A stretch of DNA of 64,000 bases from assembly GCF_009758125.1 (NCBI RefSeq), contig NZ_WRXO01000003.1:1-64000 (forward strand). Direction: 5' to 3'. This DNA comes from Chitinophaga oryziterrae (GTDB taxonomy: Bacteria; Bacteroidota; Bacteroidia; Chitinophagales; Chitinophagaceae). Shown here piece by piece: positions 5,789-16,500 of the stretch (the first letter of the stretch is position 1; every line of letters begins with the position of its first letter). Made by a program: the position numbers and the translations under genes. The notes beneath the pieces are model-generated. The model did no database searches, was not told where the DNA came from, and saw nothing but the letters and a program-made list of their open reading frames with translations.

Positions 5789-8374
5789 TTATTCGGATTC
5801 ATGGATGAGCAGTGCTACGGGGAATTGTTTAAGTATGGCAGATACGGATAAAACCCCTTTGATAGTAAGGATTTCATCAGTAAAAACGTTTCTGAACCGG
5901 GTCGGCGCCCCGGCAGGCAGTAACACTGTTGCTGCATCAGAAGGAAAACCGGGGAGAGGGGCAATGATGAGGACCCATTGCTTACGATAAGCCCGCGCAT
6001 AAGCTAAGACGCCGGAAGAACTGCTTTGCAGAGGCAAATAATCTCCTTCGATGAAGAGATCCGGATAAAGCTTGCGTAAGGGCAAGGCTTTCCAGGTGAC
6101 GTACAGCTTTTGCAGGCCCAAAGGGCGGTTAGCAGAGAGATAAGAGAGTGAGAAGTCTTTGGAAGCAAATGACGTGAGTGCGGCCTTCCGGATATTATAA
6201 TCTACCGGGCGGCGGTTATCGGGGTCTGCGTAGCTGTAATCCCATAACTCACAACCCTGGTAAATATCCGGTATCCCCGGAGCGGTGATTTTTACCAGCA
6301 CCTGGACAAGAGAATTTGTAAAAGCATGTTCATCTAAAACAGAAAGAAATTCCCGCAGGGGATGTAGAAAAGCTGAATCCGTAAGGATATGTTGGATAAA
6401 ATCTGTGCCGGTCTTTTCATAAGCTTCATCAGGAGTAGCCCAGTGGGTATTGACTTTCGCCTCACGCGCAGCTTTGATAAAATACTGCTGTAAACGCGCT
6501 ATATACTCAGGAGTAACAACGCCATCAGGCGGAAACCCTGCTATGACAGACTGATAAATGAAATACTCGTCATTTAAATCGCCGGTAAAACCAAAGTTAC
6601 GCCACCTGGTAACCAATGCCTTCCATTCAGCAGGAAAAAGAGTGAGCATATTCAGCCTTATACGCGCATCCTCGCCTCTTTTGGTATCATGGGTACTGGT
6701 CGTGTTCAATGACTGTGGTGTATACTGCTGACGGGTCAATAAACGTTTATGAAAGGTATCTAAAGAGAAGTCGGCAGGAGCGGGGCTATCACCTACCTCA
6801 TTAAAGGATAATAAAGGATTGTACACGTAAAACGTTGTGTCTTCTACACCCTTGGCTGTCAGCGGTACTGTAAACTGCATTAGCCGCTCTACAAATAATA
6901 GCCGGTTACGTTCTTTTTCCCTATCCGATGTATCTTCGAAAAAACTCTCCAATAGGGCCATCTCCGTTTCAACAGTACGGTTCCGTACCCGCGCCTGTTC
7001 GAACGTCTCCCGTACAATCTCCTCATCAAAAGGACTATAAAGACGATAGACCGGTAAACAGATCATGAATAACGCTACGGCTTCTTTCAGTTTCTCCTTG
7101 TTAATACGCGTATCCGCCAGCTTCAATGTGTAAGCATAACGCACGAGGTTCTCCCATTCACCTGTCATGTACTGCTCTAAAATCAGCCTTTTTTTAACAT
7201 AGACGGTTTCTTCATAATCACGGGTAGCGGGTAGCAATTCCTTATAAAACTGACGCAGCGCAATTTCACCTTTATGATCAGTTAAAAGATGATTGGTGTA
7301 TGAAAGGAATTCATATCCGCTGGTACCCTGCAATGACCAGTCAGAAGGGAAAGACTCATGGCTTTCTAATATCTTCTCCGCAATAATATAACAACTACTG
7401 CCAAACATCCATCGTAACTGACGTATATAAGAAGCAGGGTCCCGTAATCCATCTATATGATCTATCCGTAAGCCCTGTATTAATTCTTCCCGGTATAGGC
7501 GATGTAGGAAAGTATGGTATTCTTCAAAGACAGGTTGCGTTTCCATACGCAAAGCTATCAGGTCATTTATGGTGAAGAACCGGCGGTAATTGATATTATG
7601 ATCAGCTTCACTCCAGATAGTAAGCTGGTAATATTGCTGCTCGGCTAATTGGGCCAGCAGGGCAGGACTGCCGTTTATACTTTCTATAAGACCAGTCAGC
7701 CAGGTTGTTGATAACAACGGCGCCAGTAATGCTTTTTTACGCTGTACCCAGTGAACCATATTGGTACCAATTGTGGCCTGTTGATATAAAGCGCTCATGA
7801 GTTTTTGCAGAGGCTGGATATCATCGGCACTAACAACCGTATCATATGCAGACACCGACAACGGAAACACCTGCTCAAAATAATTCAGACTAAATCCATT
7901 ATCTGAAACAGACAACTTAATCTCCCCGGCAGCAATACATTCCTTCAATGTCTTCCCCAAAAAAGGGGCGATCACCTTACCCGTAAAAGAAGGATGATGC
8001 CAGTCTATATCAAAATATTCATAATAAGGTGATAGAGGCCCTCTCTCCAGCACATCATACAACCTTGCATTCGTACTATGATACGCCATATGATTCGGTA
8101 CAATATCCTGTACCCATGTCATCCCTTTCGCCTGTAACCGCTGATGAATGCCCCGCAACTCTTCCAATGTACCAATCGCAGGATTGATAAGATGCGGGTC
8201 CGTTACATCATAGCCATGCTGACTACCAGGCGCTGCCTGAAACACAGGGGACGCATAGATCGTGGAAACACCAAGGTCATGCAGGTAATCAATGATCTCC
8301 TCTAACTGCTTAAATGTAAAACCTGCATGAAACTGTAAACGGTATGTTGATGATGGTGGACTATAAGATCTCAT
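5789..8374 (-). CDS. treY: Malto-oligosyltrehalose synthase (GH13)
   Basis: This 861-aa protein is similar in length to known TreY enzymes. It starts with the typical STYRLQFHAGFTF followed by LHDLGVSTIYASPVF and GSQHGYDVTDP. The catalytic regions of this GH13 branch are present: VQDIVPNHMA, GLRIDHIDGL (nucleophile Asp), IIAEKIL (acid Glu) and STHDTKRGEDAR. TreY isomerises the terminal alpha-1,4 bond of maltodextrins to an alpha,alpha-1,1 bond, giving maltooligosyl-trehalose in the cytoplasm. TreZ normally releases trehalose next, but no treZ is in this window. The gene ends 49 bases before the tRNA and is divergent from the GH13 glucosidase gene, with a 241-base shared upstream region. Confidence 0.92.
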   Translation of the reverse strand: MRSYSPPSSTYRLQFHAGFTFKQLEEIIDYLHDLGVSTIYASPVFQAAPGSQHGYDVTDPHLINPAIGTLEELRGIHQRLQAKGMTWVQDIVPNHMAYHSTNARLYDVLERGPLSPYYEYFDIDWHHPSFTGKVIAPFLGKTLKECIAAGEIKLSVSDNGFSLNYFEQVFPLSVSAYDTVVSADDIQPLQKLMSALYQQATIGTNMVHWVQRKKALLAPLLSTTWLTGLIESINGSPALLAQLAEQQYYQLTIWSEADHNINYRRFFTINDLIALRMETQPVFEEYHTFLHRLYREELIQGLRIDHIDGLRDPASYIRQLRWMFGSSCYIIAEKILESHESFPSDWSLQGTSGYEFLSYTNHLLTDHKGEIALRQFYKELLPATRDYEETVYVKKRLILEQYMTGEWENLVRYAYTLKLADTRINKEKLKEAVALFMICLPVYRLYSPFDEEIVRETFEQARVRNRTVETEMALLESFFEDTSDREKERNRLLFVERLMQFTVPLTAKGVEDTTFYVYNPLLSFNEVGDSPAPADFSLDTFHKRLLTRQQYTPQSLNTTSTHDTKRGEDARIRLNMLTLFPAEWKALVTRWRNFGFTGDLNDEYFIYQSVIAGFPPDGVVTPEYIARLQQYFIKAAREAKVNTHWATPDEAYEKTGTDFIQHILTDSAFLHPLREFLSVLDEHAFTNSLVQVLVKITAPGIPDIYQGCELWDYSYADPDNRRPVDYNIRKAALTSFASKDFSLSYLSANRPLGLQKLYVTWKALPLRKLYPDLFIEGDYLPLQSSSSGVLAYARAYRKQWVLIIAPLPGFPSDAATVLLPAGAPTRFRNVFTDEILTIKGVLSVSAILKQFPVALLIHESE

Positions 8375-8615
8375 AAATCATTACTGATAATGGTTGTAAT
8401 AAATCCCCGCGCTATGCCATATAACCGCACAATCCGCTTGTTCCGGCGGTCAGGCAATACTCATAGTGAAAATAATATGCCAGCTATGCAGCATATTGAT
8501 AACGTGGAATTTAGGCGACGCTATTCTACAGTCTGAAACGTAAAAGCGGGATAATAAATAATTTGCAGGGTTTTTGCAGAAAAGAATAGGTTCTTAACCC
8601 GGAAAAATTATAACC
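8375..8615. other. Divergent intergenic region between treY and the GH13 glucosidase
   Basis: About 240 non-coding bases must contain the promoters of both flanking genes. I see no terminator, tRNA or strong inverted repeat. The region ends with an AT-rich leader just before the ATG at 8616. Confidence 0.5.
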
Positions 8616-10403
8616 ATGTCAGAAACCGGAAAAAATTGGTGGAAGGAAGGTGTCATTTATCAGATTTACCCAAGAAGCTTTAAAGATAGCAATGGAGATG
8701 GGATAGGGGATATACCCGGTATCATCTCAAAACTGGACTACCTGCAAAGCCTTGGGATTGACATGGTATGGCTGAACCCTGTATACGGCTCTCCGAATGA
8801 TGATAATGGATATGATATCAGCGACTATTATGATATTATGAAAGAGTTTGGTACAATGGAAGATTTTGATGTGTTGTTAAAAGGACTGCACGACAGGAAA
8901 ATCCGCCTCTTAATGGACCTTGTAGTAAACCATACCAGCGACGAACACCCCTGGTTTAAGGAAGCAAAACAGTCGCGCAAGAGCGCTTACTATAACTATT
9001 ATCACTGGTGGCCTGCGGAGAAAGGAACACCGCCTTTCCGTTACAGTCATTTTGATGCCACTGGTAATGCCTGGACTTACAACAAAGCTACCAACGCTTA
9101 CTACCTGCATTATTTCTCAGAGAAAATGCCCGACCTCAACTGGGAAAATGTAGCAACAAGACAAGCCATTTACGAGATCATGCGCTTCTGGTTTAAAAAA
9201 GGAGTGGATGGTTTCAGGATGGACGCTATCTCTTATATCTCAAAAGACACAAGCTGGCCTGATGTAAGAGACCTCGTAAAAACCAAATACAATAAAGACT
9301 GGGGCGGATATTACGCGCATGGACCACATCTGCACGATTACCTGAAGGAGATGCACAAAGAGACAATAGAAGGGTTTGATGTAACCACACTGGCAGAAGC
9401 ATCCGGTATCACCATCGATGAAGCTTTACTCTTTGTAAAAGAAGATCGTAAGCAATTGCATATGCTGTATCACTTTGAAGGCATGATGCTGGGATATGAG
9501 AAAGAAGGATACAAACGCCCCGATCCTAAAGGACTGGACCTGGTGAAACTGAAGAAAGTATATACCGCCTGGGACGAAGTATTTGAACAGGATGGATGGG
9601 GGACCATTTACTTAGGTAACCATGATCAGCCGAGAATGGTGAGCAGATGGGGTAATGATGCAGGAGAATTCAGGGAAGTATCCGCAAAAATGCTGATGAC
9701 TTTCCTGCTCACCATGCGTGCAACGCCCATCTTCTACAACGGCGATGAAATCGGCATGACGAACATTCGGTTTAATAAGATAGAAGATTACAGGGATATT
9801 GAAACGATCAATATGTACAAATATCTTCAAAGCAAAAAAGAAGACCTGGAACGTTTCCTGAAAGATCAGCAAACCAGTGCCCGTGATAACGGTAGAACAC
9901 CTTTTCAATGGGATGATACCGCTAATGCGGGTTTCACCACCGGCAGACCCTGGCTGAAAATAAATGATAACTATACAACTTTAAACGCAGCCGCTGAAAA
10001 CAGCAACGATCGTTCTATATTACAGTTCTTCCGTCAGATGGTATTACTGCGTAAACATAAACCATCACTGATATATGGTACATATGACCTGTACGACGAG
10101 AAACATCCACAGATATATACTTACACACGTACACTGGATAAAGAAATGTTACTGATCGTATTAAATTTCTCTAAACAGAAAATTCATTACGACCTGCCTT
10201 TTCAGTTAGCCGCTGATATAGAACCACTGGTAAATAATACCCTTACTTTTAATTTACAGAGTAATATGCTGATGCTGGAACCATATCAGGCATTGATATT
10301 CGGTCCGTTACCCCCGTCTAAAGTACCAGGTCGCAGGGCTGAAAGGGCTTTGAAAATAAAACAGGAAAATACGAGTCTGGAATCAACTGAAGTGGTATTT
10401 TGA
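8616..10403 (+). CDS. GH13 alpha-glucosidase (oligo-1,6-glucosidase/isomaltase type)
   Basis: This 595-aa cytoplasmic GH13 enzyme has no signal peptide. The start WWKEGVIYQIYPRSFKDSNG and the segment GDIPGIISKLDYLQSLGID are characteristic of the oligo-1,6-glucosidase/trehalose-6-phosphate hydrolase branch. Catalytic blocks seen are DLVVNHTSD, GFRMDAIS (nucleophile Asp), TLAEASG (acid Glu) and LGNHDQPR (transition-state Asp). The Ala after Asp in GFRMDA, where Val is common in alpha-1,4-specific enzymes, suits specificity beyond alpha-1,4 bonds, but this is weak evidence. It probably removes terminal glucose from short alpha-glucans. The divergent treY suggests both genes serve maltodextrin metabolism. 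Confidence 0.85.
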   Translation: MSETGKNWWKEGVIYQIYPRSFKDSNGDGIGDIPGIISKLDYLQSLGIDMVWLNPVYGSPNDDNGYDISDYYDIMKEFGTMEDFDVLLKGLHDRKIRLLMDLVVNHTSDEHPWFKEAKQSRKSAYYNYYHWWPAEKGTPPFRYSHFDATGNAWTYNKATNAYYLHYFSEKMPDLNWENVATRQAIYEIMRFWFKKGVDGFRMDAISYISKDTSWPDVRDLVKTKYNKDWGGYYAHGPHLHDYLKEMHKETIEGFDVTTLAEASGITIDEALLFVKEDRKQLHMLYHFEGMMLGYEKEGYKRPDPKGLDLVKLKKVYTAWDEVFEQDGWGTIYLGNHDQPRMVSRWGNDAGEFREVSAKMLMTFLLTMRATPIFYNGDEIGMTNIRFNKIEDYRDIETINMYKYLQSKKEDLERFLKDQQTSARDNGRTPFQWDDTANAGFTTGRPWLKINDNYTTLNAAAENSNDRSILQFFRQMVLLRKHKPSLIYGTYDLYDEKHPQIYTYTRTLDKEMLLIVLNFSKQKIHYDLPFQLAADIEPLVNNTLTFNLQSNMLMLEPYQALIFGPLPPSKVPGRRAERALKIKQENTSLESTEVVF

Positions 10404-10429
10404 TAAAGCCTTGAAAGGTGTTCGGCCAA

Positions 10430-10936
10430 TCAGGGCGAACTAAATAACATATACTCTTTCTGGTTACCCGGGAGGGTGATCATTTTTTTATAATGTAGCC
10501 CTATCTTCAGCAGCAGGGCAATGGAATGCACATTGTCCTCCGTGGTGATCGCCACTATAGTTGTCAGTTTTAATACTTCCCGGGCATACGTCATCACCGC
10601 CGCAGTAGCTTCAAATGCATAGCCTTTTCCTGTATGATCAGGATGTAAGGCAAAACCAATGTCCACATCATCCAGCCCGTCCCTTTTGATCAATCCACTT
10701 ATTCCTACCGGTATATCCCCTTCTTTCAGTTTAACGAGGTATAGCCCAAACCCAAGACGTTTATAACTGGCAATTGGTCCGTTTAACAGGTAGTTACGCG
10801 CTTCATCCAGATTTTTAATACCCCTGTCCCCGATAAAACGTAACCAGGTCGGTGTATTCAGCAACGTTAATATAAAAGGTGCATCTTGAACTGTCAGTTG
10901 GTTTATACTTAGTCGTTCGGTTTCAGAGATCAGCAT
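10430..10936 (-). CDS. GNAT-family N-acetyltransferase (RimJ/RimL type)
   Basis: This 168-aa protein starts with SETERLSINQLTVQDAPF, the usual beginning of RimJ/RimL-like acetyltransferases. The acetyl-CoA-binding region follows as IGFALHPDHTGKGYAFEA, with Q/R-x-x-G-x-G/A reduced to HTGKGYA, then the TTEDNVHSIALLLKIGLHY segment found at the C-terminus of this group. It transfers acetyl from acetyl-CoA to an amino group. The substrate could be a protein N-terminus, a small amine or an antibiotic and cannot be told from sequence. It is convergent with the GH13 gene and divergent from the DUF1905 gene. Confidence 0.85.
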   Translation of the reverse strand: MLISETERLSINQLTVQDAPFILTLLNTPTWLRFIGDRGIKNLDEARNYLLNGPIASYKRLGFGLYLVKLKEGDIPVGISGLIKRDGLDDVDIGFALHPDHTGKGYAFEATAAVMTYAREVLKLTTIVAITTEDNVHSIALLLKIGLHYKKMITLPGNQKEYMLFSSP

Positions 10937-10984
10937 AGATTTTATTTCAACAGAAGATTTGTATAAATTTAGTGAAAAACGCCG

Positions 10985-11488
10985 ATGGTTAAATACACAA
11001 CTACGATATTAAGGTTTGAAAAAATGGGGGAAAAGACCGGCTGGACCTATATCGTTGTGCCTGCTGATATTGCTGAGGAGTTAAAACCAGGCCACAGGCA
11101 GTCCTTTCGTGTAAAAGGTAAACTTGATAATTTTAAGATAGAAGCCGTAGCATTATTGCCCATGGGAGATGGTAGTTTCATCATGGCATTAAACGCAGAT
11201 ATAAGGAAAGGCATCGCCAAAAAGTTAGGTGCAAAACTGGATGTACAGCTAACCGTAGACAATAACCCTGATCCCGTTTCCTCTCCGGAATTTATAGAAT
11301 GCCTGAAGGATGAACCGGCAGCCTTTGAGTTTTTTAATTCATTACCCAAAGGCCACCGTAACTATTTTATGAAATGGATAGAGAGTGCAAAAACAGAACC
11401 GACCAGGGCTAAACGTATTGCACAGGCAGTCACTGCCCTGAGCAGAAAACAGGGTTATTCCACCATGATCAGATCAAACAGGGACTGA
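10985..11488 (+). CDS. DUF1905/YdeI-like (OmpD-associated) domain protein
   Basis: This 167-aa protein has two parts. Residues 1 to about 95 match the small beta-barrel DUF1905 family (GWTYIVVPADIAEEL, RVKGKLDNF, GDGSFIMALNADIRKGI). Residues about 110-167 match the YdeI/OmpD-associated C-terminal helical segment (LKDEPAAFEFFNSLPKGHR, then YFMKWIESAKTEPTRAKRI). Function is not established; family members are annotated as bacteriocin-protection or YdeI-like. The 3' end overlaps the convergent K+ channel gene by 15 bases. Confidence 0.8.
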   Translation: MVKYTTTILRFEKMGEKTGWTYIVVPADIAEELKPGHRQSFRVKGKLDNFKIEAVALLPMGDGSFIMALNADIRKGIAKKLGAKLDVQLTVDNNPDPVSSPEFIECLKDEPAAFEFFNSLPKGHRNYFMKWIESAKTEPTRAKRIAQAVTALSRKQGYSTMIRSNRD

Positions 11489-12427
11489 TACGGACTTATT
11501 CAGCTTCTGTAATTCCAGTACGGTTCCGGTACTGCTTTCCCGGTACATAGGCACAAATTTCTTGTTGTATTTTATCTCACTGTACGTATAGGATGTACGT
11601 TGCTGTACGATGTTGGAATATACATCACTGAATCCCCTTATCAGGGCATAAATCTCCACATCTGCCGTTTGCAGATCTTCTGTACTCAAACCTAATAAAG
11701 GACTTTCTTCTGTAATAGGATGGACCACCGTCCAGTTCATCGGTAAGCTCTCAATCTTACTCCTTTCCAGTTTCAGATCAAAATACCGGTAAGCAGCAGG
11801 GCCTTCATCATGCACCAGCATCGCAATATTCACCTGTACGTTCACATCCGTTAGTGCGTGGTGGTCTTTATAACAGGCAAAACGGAACATTAACGCTACC
11901 CCTCCCTTGTAAGGAGCGATTACGGCATGGTCGCTAAACGCCAGATGGGCCTTAGGACGGGCAAATCGTCCATACATAAGACCAGTAGCCAGGGCAAAGG
12001 ACAAAAAGCCGCTCATCGCTTCTATAGAGGCCAGAAAATTGGCCCCGTCCCCAATAGGGTTTACCCTTCCGTAACCAACAGTGGTGAACGTCTCCGTACT
12101 GAAAAAGTACACTTCTTTAAAAGTTCCCCAGGCCGACCGGGTTGCAATGCCCTGCAGCTCGTCCGTGCCTATCAGCAGGTAAATGACCGTATATGAGAGG
12201 TTCAGTGCGATGAAGGCCATTACCAGTACGCAAATGAATTTCCATAGCGGCAGGTTCAGCAGGGTCTGGTACATACTGTACCTGTCCCATAAGGAACGAC
12301 CTTCTTTGCGCAGGTTGTAGGTCCCGTCGCGGTTCACAAACCGGCCTCCATAATTGCTGATGGTGGTACTGAAGCCGGTATCTTCATTCGTTTTAGAAAA
12401 TGGATTGATGCGTTTAAGCAAAGCCAT
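11474..12427 (-). CDS. Inward-rectifier-type potassium channel (KirBac-like)
   Basis: This 317-aa membrane protein has two transmembrane helices (about 60-83 and 128-150) around a pore loop with the selectivity filter TTVGYG. It ends with a cytoplasmic immunoglobulin-like domain of about 160 residues (AHLAFSDHAVIAPYKGG, LMFRFACYK, LTDVNVQVNIAMLV), the standard KirBac layout. The amphipathic slide-helix region before TM1 (GRSLWDRYSMYQTLLNLP) is also present. It conducts K+ across the inner membrane; gating ligands are unknown. The 3' end overlaps the DUF1905 gene tail to tail. Confidence 0.88.
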   Translation of the reverse strand: MALLKRINPFSKTNEDTGFSTTISNYGGRFVNRDGTYNLRKEGRSLWDRYSMYQTLLNLPLWKFICVLVMAFIALNLSYTVIYLLIGTDELQGIATRSAWGTFKEVYFFSTETFTTVGYGRVNPIGDGANFLASIEAMSGFLSFALATGLMYGRFARPKAHLAFSDHAVIAPYKGGVALMFRFACYKDHHALTDVNVQVNIAMLVHDEGPAAYRYFDLKLERSKIESLPMNWTVVHPITEESPLLGLSTEDLQTADVEIYALIRGFSDVYSNIVQQRTSYTYSEIKYNKKFVPMYRESSTGTVLELQKLNKSVSVPV

Positions 12428-12506
12428 ATAGTGAGTAGTTTACACAGCAAATCTACTTTTCGTTTTTCAATTGTGTACCTTTACAACTGTCTAAATAACT
12501 TAGTTC

Positions 12507-13340
12507 ATGTATAAAGTAGGTGAATACAACCTGTTAAGAGTAAAGAAGGATAGTGATTACGGGTTATTCCTGGATGGGGGAGAACAGGAGATTTTAATGC
12601 CTAACCGTTTTGTTCCCACAGGTGCAAAAAAGGGTGATGAGTTAAAAGTATTCATTTATCACGACTCCGAAAACCGCCTGACGGCTACCATGCAGGAGCC
12701 TTTTGGGGTAGTAGGGGATATTGTGAACCTCAAAGCTACCGGGGTGACTGAACAGGGCGCTTTCCTCGACTGGGGCCTGATGAAAGACCTGTTTGTACCG
12801 GCTTCCAAACAATTAACTACCATGCACCCGGGACAAAGCTACCTGGTAAAGATCTATATTGATGAACAGACCGGAAGGGTGGCTGCTACCGAAAAGCTGG
12901 ACCCTTACCTGAGCAATGAAAACCTGACACTCAAGGAACTGGATGTCGTAGACCTGCTCATTTACCGCCGTACTGAGATCGGTTTCGTAGTGATCATCAA
13001 TCAGAAACATACCGGTGTCCTGCACTTCAACGAGGCTTTCGGCCCGGTAGACATAGGAGATAAACTGAAAGGATTTATTAAATCCATAAAAGGAGATAAG
13101 ATTGATGTTGTAACTGGTTTACCAGGCTATAACCGCGTTGAAAATGAAAGTGAAAAGATCCTGCGCCTGCTGAAAGAGAACAACGGATACCTGCCTTATC
13201 ATGATAAATCCGATCCCCAGGAGATCTATGATTTCTTCAGTATGAGCAAAAAGACCTTTAAAATGACCACAGGTAGTTTATATAAGGCCCGGAAGATCGT
13301 TTTTACCCAAACAGGGATCAAACTGGAAGAAAACGAATAA
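12507..13340 (+). CDS. S1-domain RNA-binding protein, CvfB/YitL-like
   Basis: This 277-aa cytoplasmic protein consists of consecutive S1-like beta-barrels and a C-terminal winged-helix domain (SDPQEIYDFFSMSKKTFK, then MTTGSLYKARKIVF). Blocks such as DSDYGLFLDGG, ILMPNRFVP and TEQGAFLDWGLMKDLFVP are typical of the CvfB family, which has three S1 domains plus a winged helix. In Firmicutes CvfB affects virulence-gene expression through RNA binding; the role in Bacteroidota is not established. A strong hairpin terminator follows the stop codon. Confidence 0.88.
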   Translation: MYKVGEYNLLRVKKDSDYGLFLDGGEQEILMPNRFVPTGAKKGDELKVFIYHDSENRLTATMQEPFGVVGDIVNLKATGVTEQGAFLDWGLMKDLFVPASKQLTTMHPGQSYLVKIYIDEQTGRVAATEKLDPYLSNENLTLKELDVVDLLIYRRTEIGFVVIINQKHTGVLHFNEAFGPVDIGDKLKGFIKSIKGDKIDVVTGLPGYNRVENESEKILRLLKENNGYLPYHDKSDPQEIYDFFSMSKKTFKMTTGSLYKARKIVFTQTGIKLEENE

Positions 13341-13358
13341 TTTTTTTTGGATAAAAAA

Positions 13359-13394
13359 ACGGCCCGGGAGATCATCTTCCGGGCCGTCCTTTTT
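13359..13394 (+). terminator. Rho-independent terminator after the CvfB-like gene
   Basis: A stem acggcccgg/ccgggccgt (13359-13367 with 13379-13387) extends inward by four further pairs. It is followed by a T-rich run at 13390-13394, 19 bases after the stop codon. Confidence 0.85.
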
Positions 13395-13443
13395 ATGGTA
13401 CTATTTTGATTTACAGCCCTTTTCTCTTATATCGCCCCTTTAT

Positions 13444-13462
13444 TTATCTTAAATTAAGATAA
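13444..13462. promoter_or_regulatory. 8-3-8 inverted repeat upstream of the GH5/GH18 gene
   Basis: ttatctta, a three-base spacer and taagataa lie about 115 bases before the start of the multidomain hydrolase. The symmetry and position suit a dimeric regulator site, but the region is AT-rich and chance is not excluded. Confidence 0.3.
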
Positions 13463-13575
13463 AATAATATCTGTCACAGGTAAAAGAGGCTTAGTACTCT
13501 TTCCCCACTCGCACGACTTCTACCCTGAACTATTATTGTCTACCATTTTTATTTGAAAACCTTAACACACCCTCT

Positions 13576-16500
13576 ATGATGACCTGCTACACAAACCGGT
13601 TGCGCGACATTCCACGTCTTGCGCGCCAATCATTTTTAACCTGTATCATGTTACTGCTAGCCCTGTGCCTTGGGGTAGCACCAGCCTTTTCGCAGCTTAC
13701 CAGGTTGCATGCGGATGGTAAAAAGATCGTAAACGCCAGTGGCCAGGAAGTAATCCTTAAAGGGGTTGGCCTGGGTGGCTGGTTATTACAGGAAGGTTAC
13801 ATGATCAAAGAAGGGTACGACGGTTACGGCACCCAATGGTCTATTAAAAAACGTTTGTACGACCAGGGCCAGACCGACGCCCAGGTTGAAGCATTCTACC
13901 AGAGCTGGCGCGACAATTTTATCACCAAAGCTGATATAGACTATATCGCTTCCCTGGGATTCAATTGTGTACGCTTACCAATGCACTACGACTTGTTCCT
14001 CACAAGTGCGCAACGTGCAGTGCGTAATGGTGTAGCCCGCAACAACGACAACTACGAAAGTTATGTGACATCCCTTACCAACTGGTACAACGGTAACACC
14101 CTGTTTACTGATACCAACCTGGAAGGTTTCCGCATGGCAGACAGCGTTCTGAAATGGGCTGGCGCCAACAACATGTACGTTATTTTGGACCTGCATGCTG
14201 CTCCGGGTGGTGAAGGTTCCGACATTAACATCGCCGACATCTTCCCTGGCCACGAACAGGGCCTCTGGACCAGAAGTATTTATCGCGATATTACCAATCG
14301 CCTCTGGCAGAAACTGTCCGCTCATTACACTAACAATGATGGAGTGGCTTTCTATGACCTGATCAATGAACCTAATAACGTTCCTGCTAATCAGACCATT
14401 CATGATCTGTTCGAAAGACTCATCAACTCTATCCGTGCTTTGGGTGATACCCACCTGCTGATGATAGAAGGAAACGGTTACGGTAACAACTACAATTACA
14501 TGGAGCCGTTCACATTCACTAACAGAACAAACTTAGTGTACAACGCGCACCGTTACGGTAACTCTACTTCCACCACCGCTACAAGTGGCGATATCAACCA
14601 GATCAGTGAACTGGGAAATATTGTGAACTTCCGCAACACCAACAACTGCCCGGTATGGGTAGGTGAAACCGGCGAAAACAATAATAGCTGGCTGAGTGCA
14701 AATATCGCAGCAATGAACAGCCTGGGTATAGGCTGGTGCCACTGGACTTACAAACGTACTACTTCCGGTGAAAGTCCTGCATTATTGCGTATCAATCCTC
14801 CCACACTGATGGATGGTGCGGGAAACATGGCCGCAGTACTCAATAATATCAAGTTCGCCAACAACGTAAAAAATACCAGCACTATCGCTGCTGTTGCTCC
14901 GGGTACACCCACCAACACCACAGCGCCTATCGGTAAAACTATCTGGCTGAGAGGATTCAATAACTTATACGTTTCTTCCGAAGATGGTGCTACCACTGGT
15001 ATGAACTGTAACAGAACTACCGTACAGGGCTGGGAACAGTTCCTGGTCGTAGATGCCGGTAACGGTAAAATTGCCTTGAGCAATAACGGCAAATTTGTTT
15101 CTTCTGAAGACGGTCAGCAGGCTATCACCTGTAACAGGGCTACTGTACAGGGATGGGAAGCTTTCGACTGGGTACCTACCACAGATGGTAAAGTATTCCT
15201 GAGAGGCAGCAATGGTCTGTATGTATCTTCTGAAAACGGTACACAGGCAATGACCTGTACACGTACCACTCCAAGTGGATGGGAAGCCTTCGCTTATGGT
15301 GAAGTAAGCGCATCCGCGAGAGTTGCCGCAGCGGCAGCCGCTTCTTCGTTTAAGGTAGTAGGTTATATGCCTAGCTGGCAGGGTAGTGCAGATGCTATAC
15401 AATACAGCAAACTTACACATATCAACTATGCCTTCATATTACCAACCAGCACCGGTGGTCTTACCGCTGTTGAAGATGCTAATAAATTAAGAAGTATAAT
15501 CACCAAAGCGCATGCGAATGGTGTGAAAGTAGAAATTTCTATAGGTGGATGGAATGATGGTAATGATGGCGCTTTCGAAGCATTTGCTGCCAACAGCACT
15601 TATCGTACGAACTTCACCAACAATGTGCTGAACCTTATCAACCAGTATGGTTTGGATGGTGCTGACATCGACTGGGAATATCCAAATGCAGGTGCTTCTG
15701 CCAATAACTATGTGGCCTTGATGACACAACTGTCTACTGCTTTACATGCACAGGGCAAATTGTTAACAGCTGCTGTAGTAGGCACAGATGGAGGAACTAT
15801 CCTGAATGCAGTATTTGCACAGGTAGACTTCTTAAATCTGATGGCTTATGACGAAAATGACTTCCAGCATTCAACATATGCTTATGGTCAGCAGTCCCTC
15901 AACTATTGGGTAGGTCGCGGATTACCTAAAGAGAAAGCTATTTTAGGTGTTCCTTTCTACGCTCATCCAAGCTGGGATAACTATAATGTACTGTTGCAGA
16001 AAGGTGCTGATCCTTATGCAGACGTATGGAACAACAATGGTTACAATGGTATTACTACCATCAAAAAGAAAACCAATTTTGCCTATGATAACGGCGGTGG
16101 TATCATGATCTGGGAACTTTCCGGTGATGAAGGTACCGGTGCTAACTCCCTGGTAAGTGCTATCCACGATGCTATAGTTGCTAAAGATGGCGGCGGTACA
16201 ACACCTCCTCCGACTACAACAGCGCCTATTGGCCAGACTATCTGGCTGAAAGGTAACACAGGCCAGTACGTGAGCTCTAAAGGCAATGTAAGTCCTATGT
16301 ACTGTAACGCAGCTGCTGTGGCAGGATGGAATAAGTTCCTGGTAACAGATGCCGGTAACGGTAAAGTTGCTTTAAGCAATGGTGGTCTGTACGTATCGTC
16401 TGAAAACGGTGCTGCCAGCATGACCTGCAACAGAACTTCCGTTCAGGGATGGGAAGCATTCGACTGGATCGTAAACACAGATGGTACTATCTCCCTCCGT

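Noticed and set aside
11474..11488. Overlap of the DUF1905 and K+ channel genes as evidence for a fused or mis-called gene
   Set aside because: The genes are convergent and both have full-length family matches; a 15-base tail-to-tail overlap is ordinary.
13975..16430. Several long minus-strand frames opposite the GH5/GH18 gene
   Set aside because: They arise from the codon bias of the repeats on the coding strand, have low-complexity translations and no family match.
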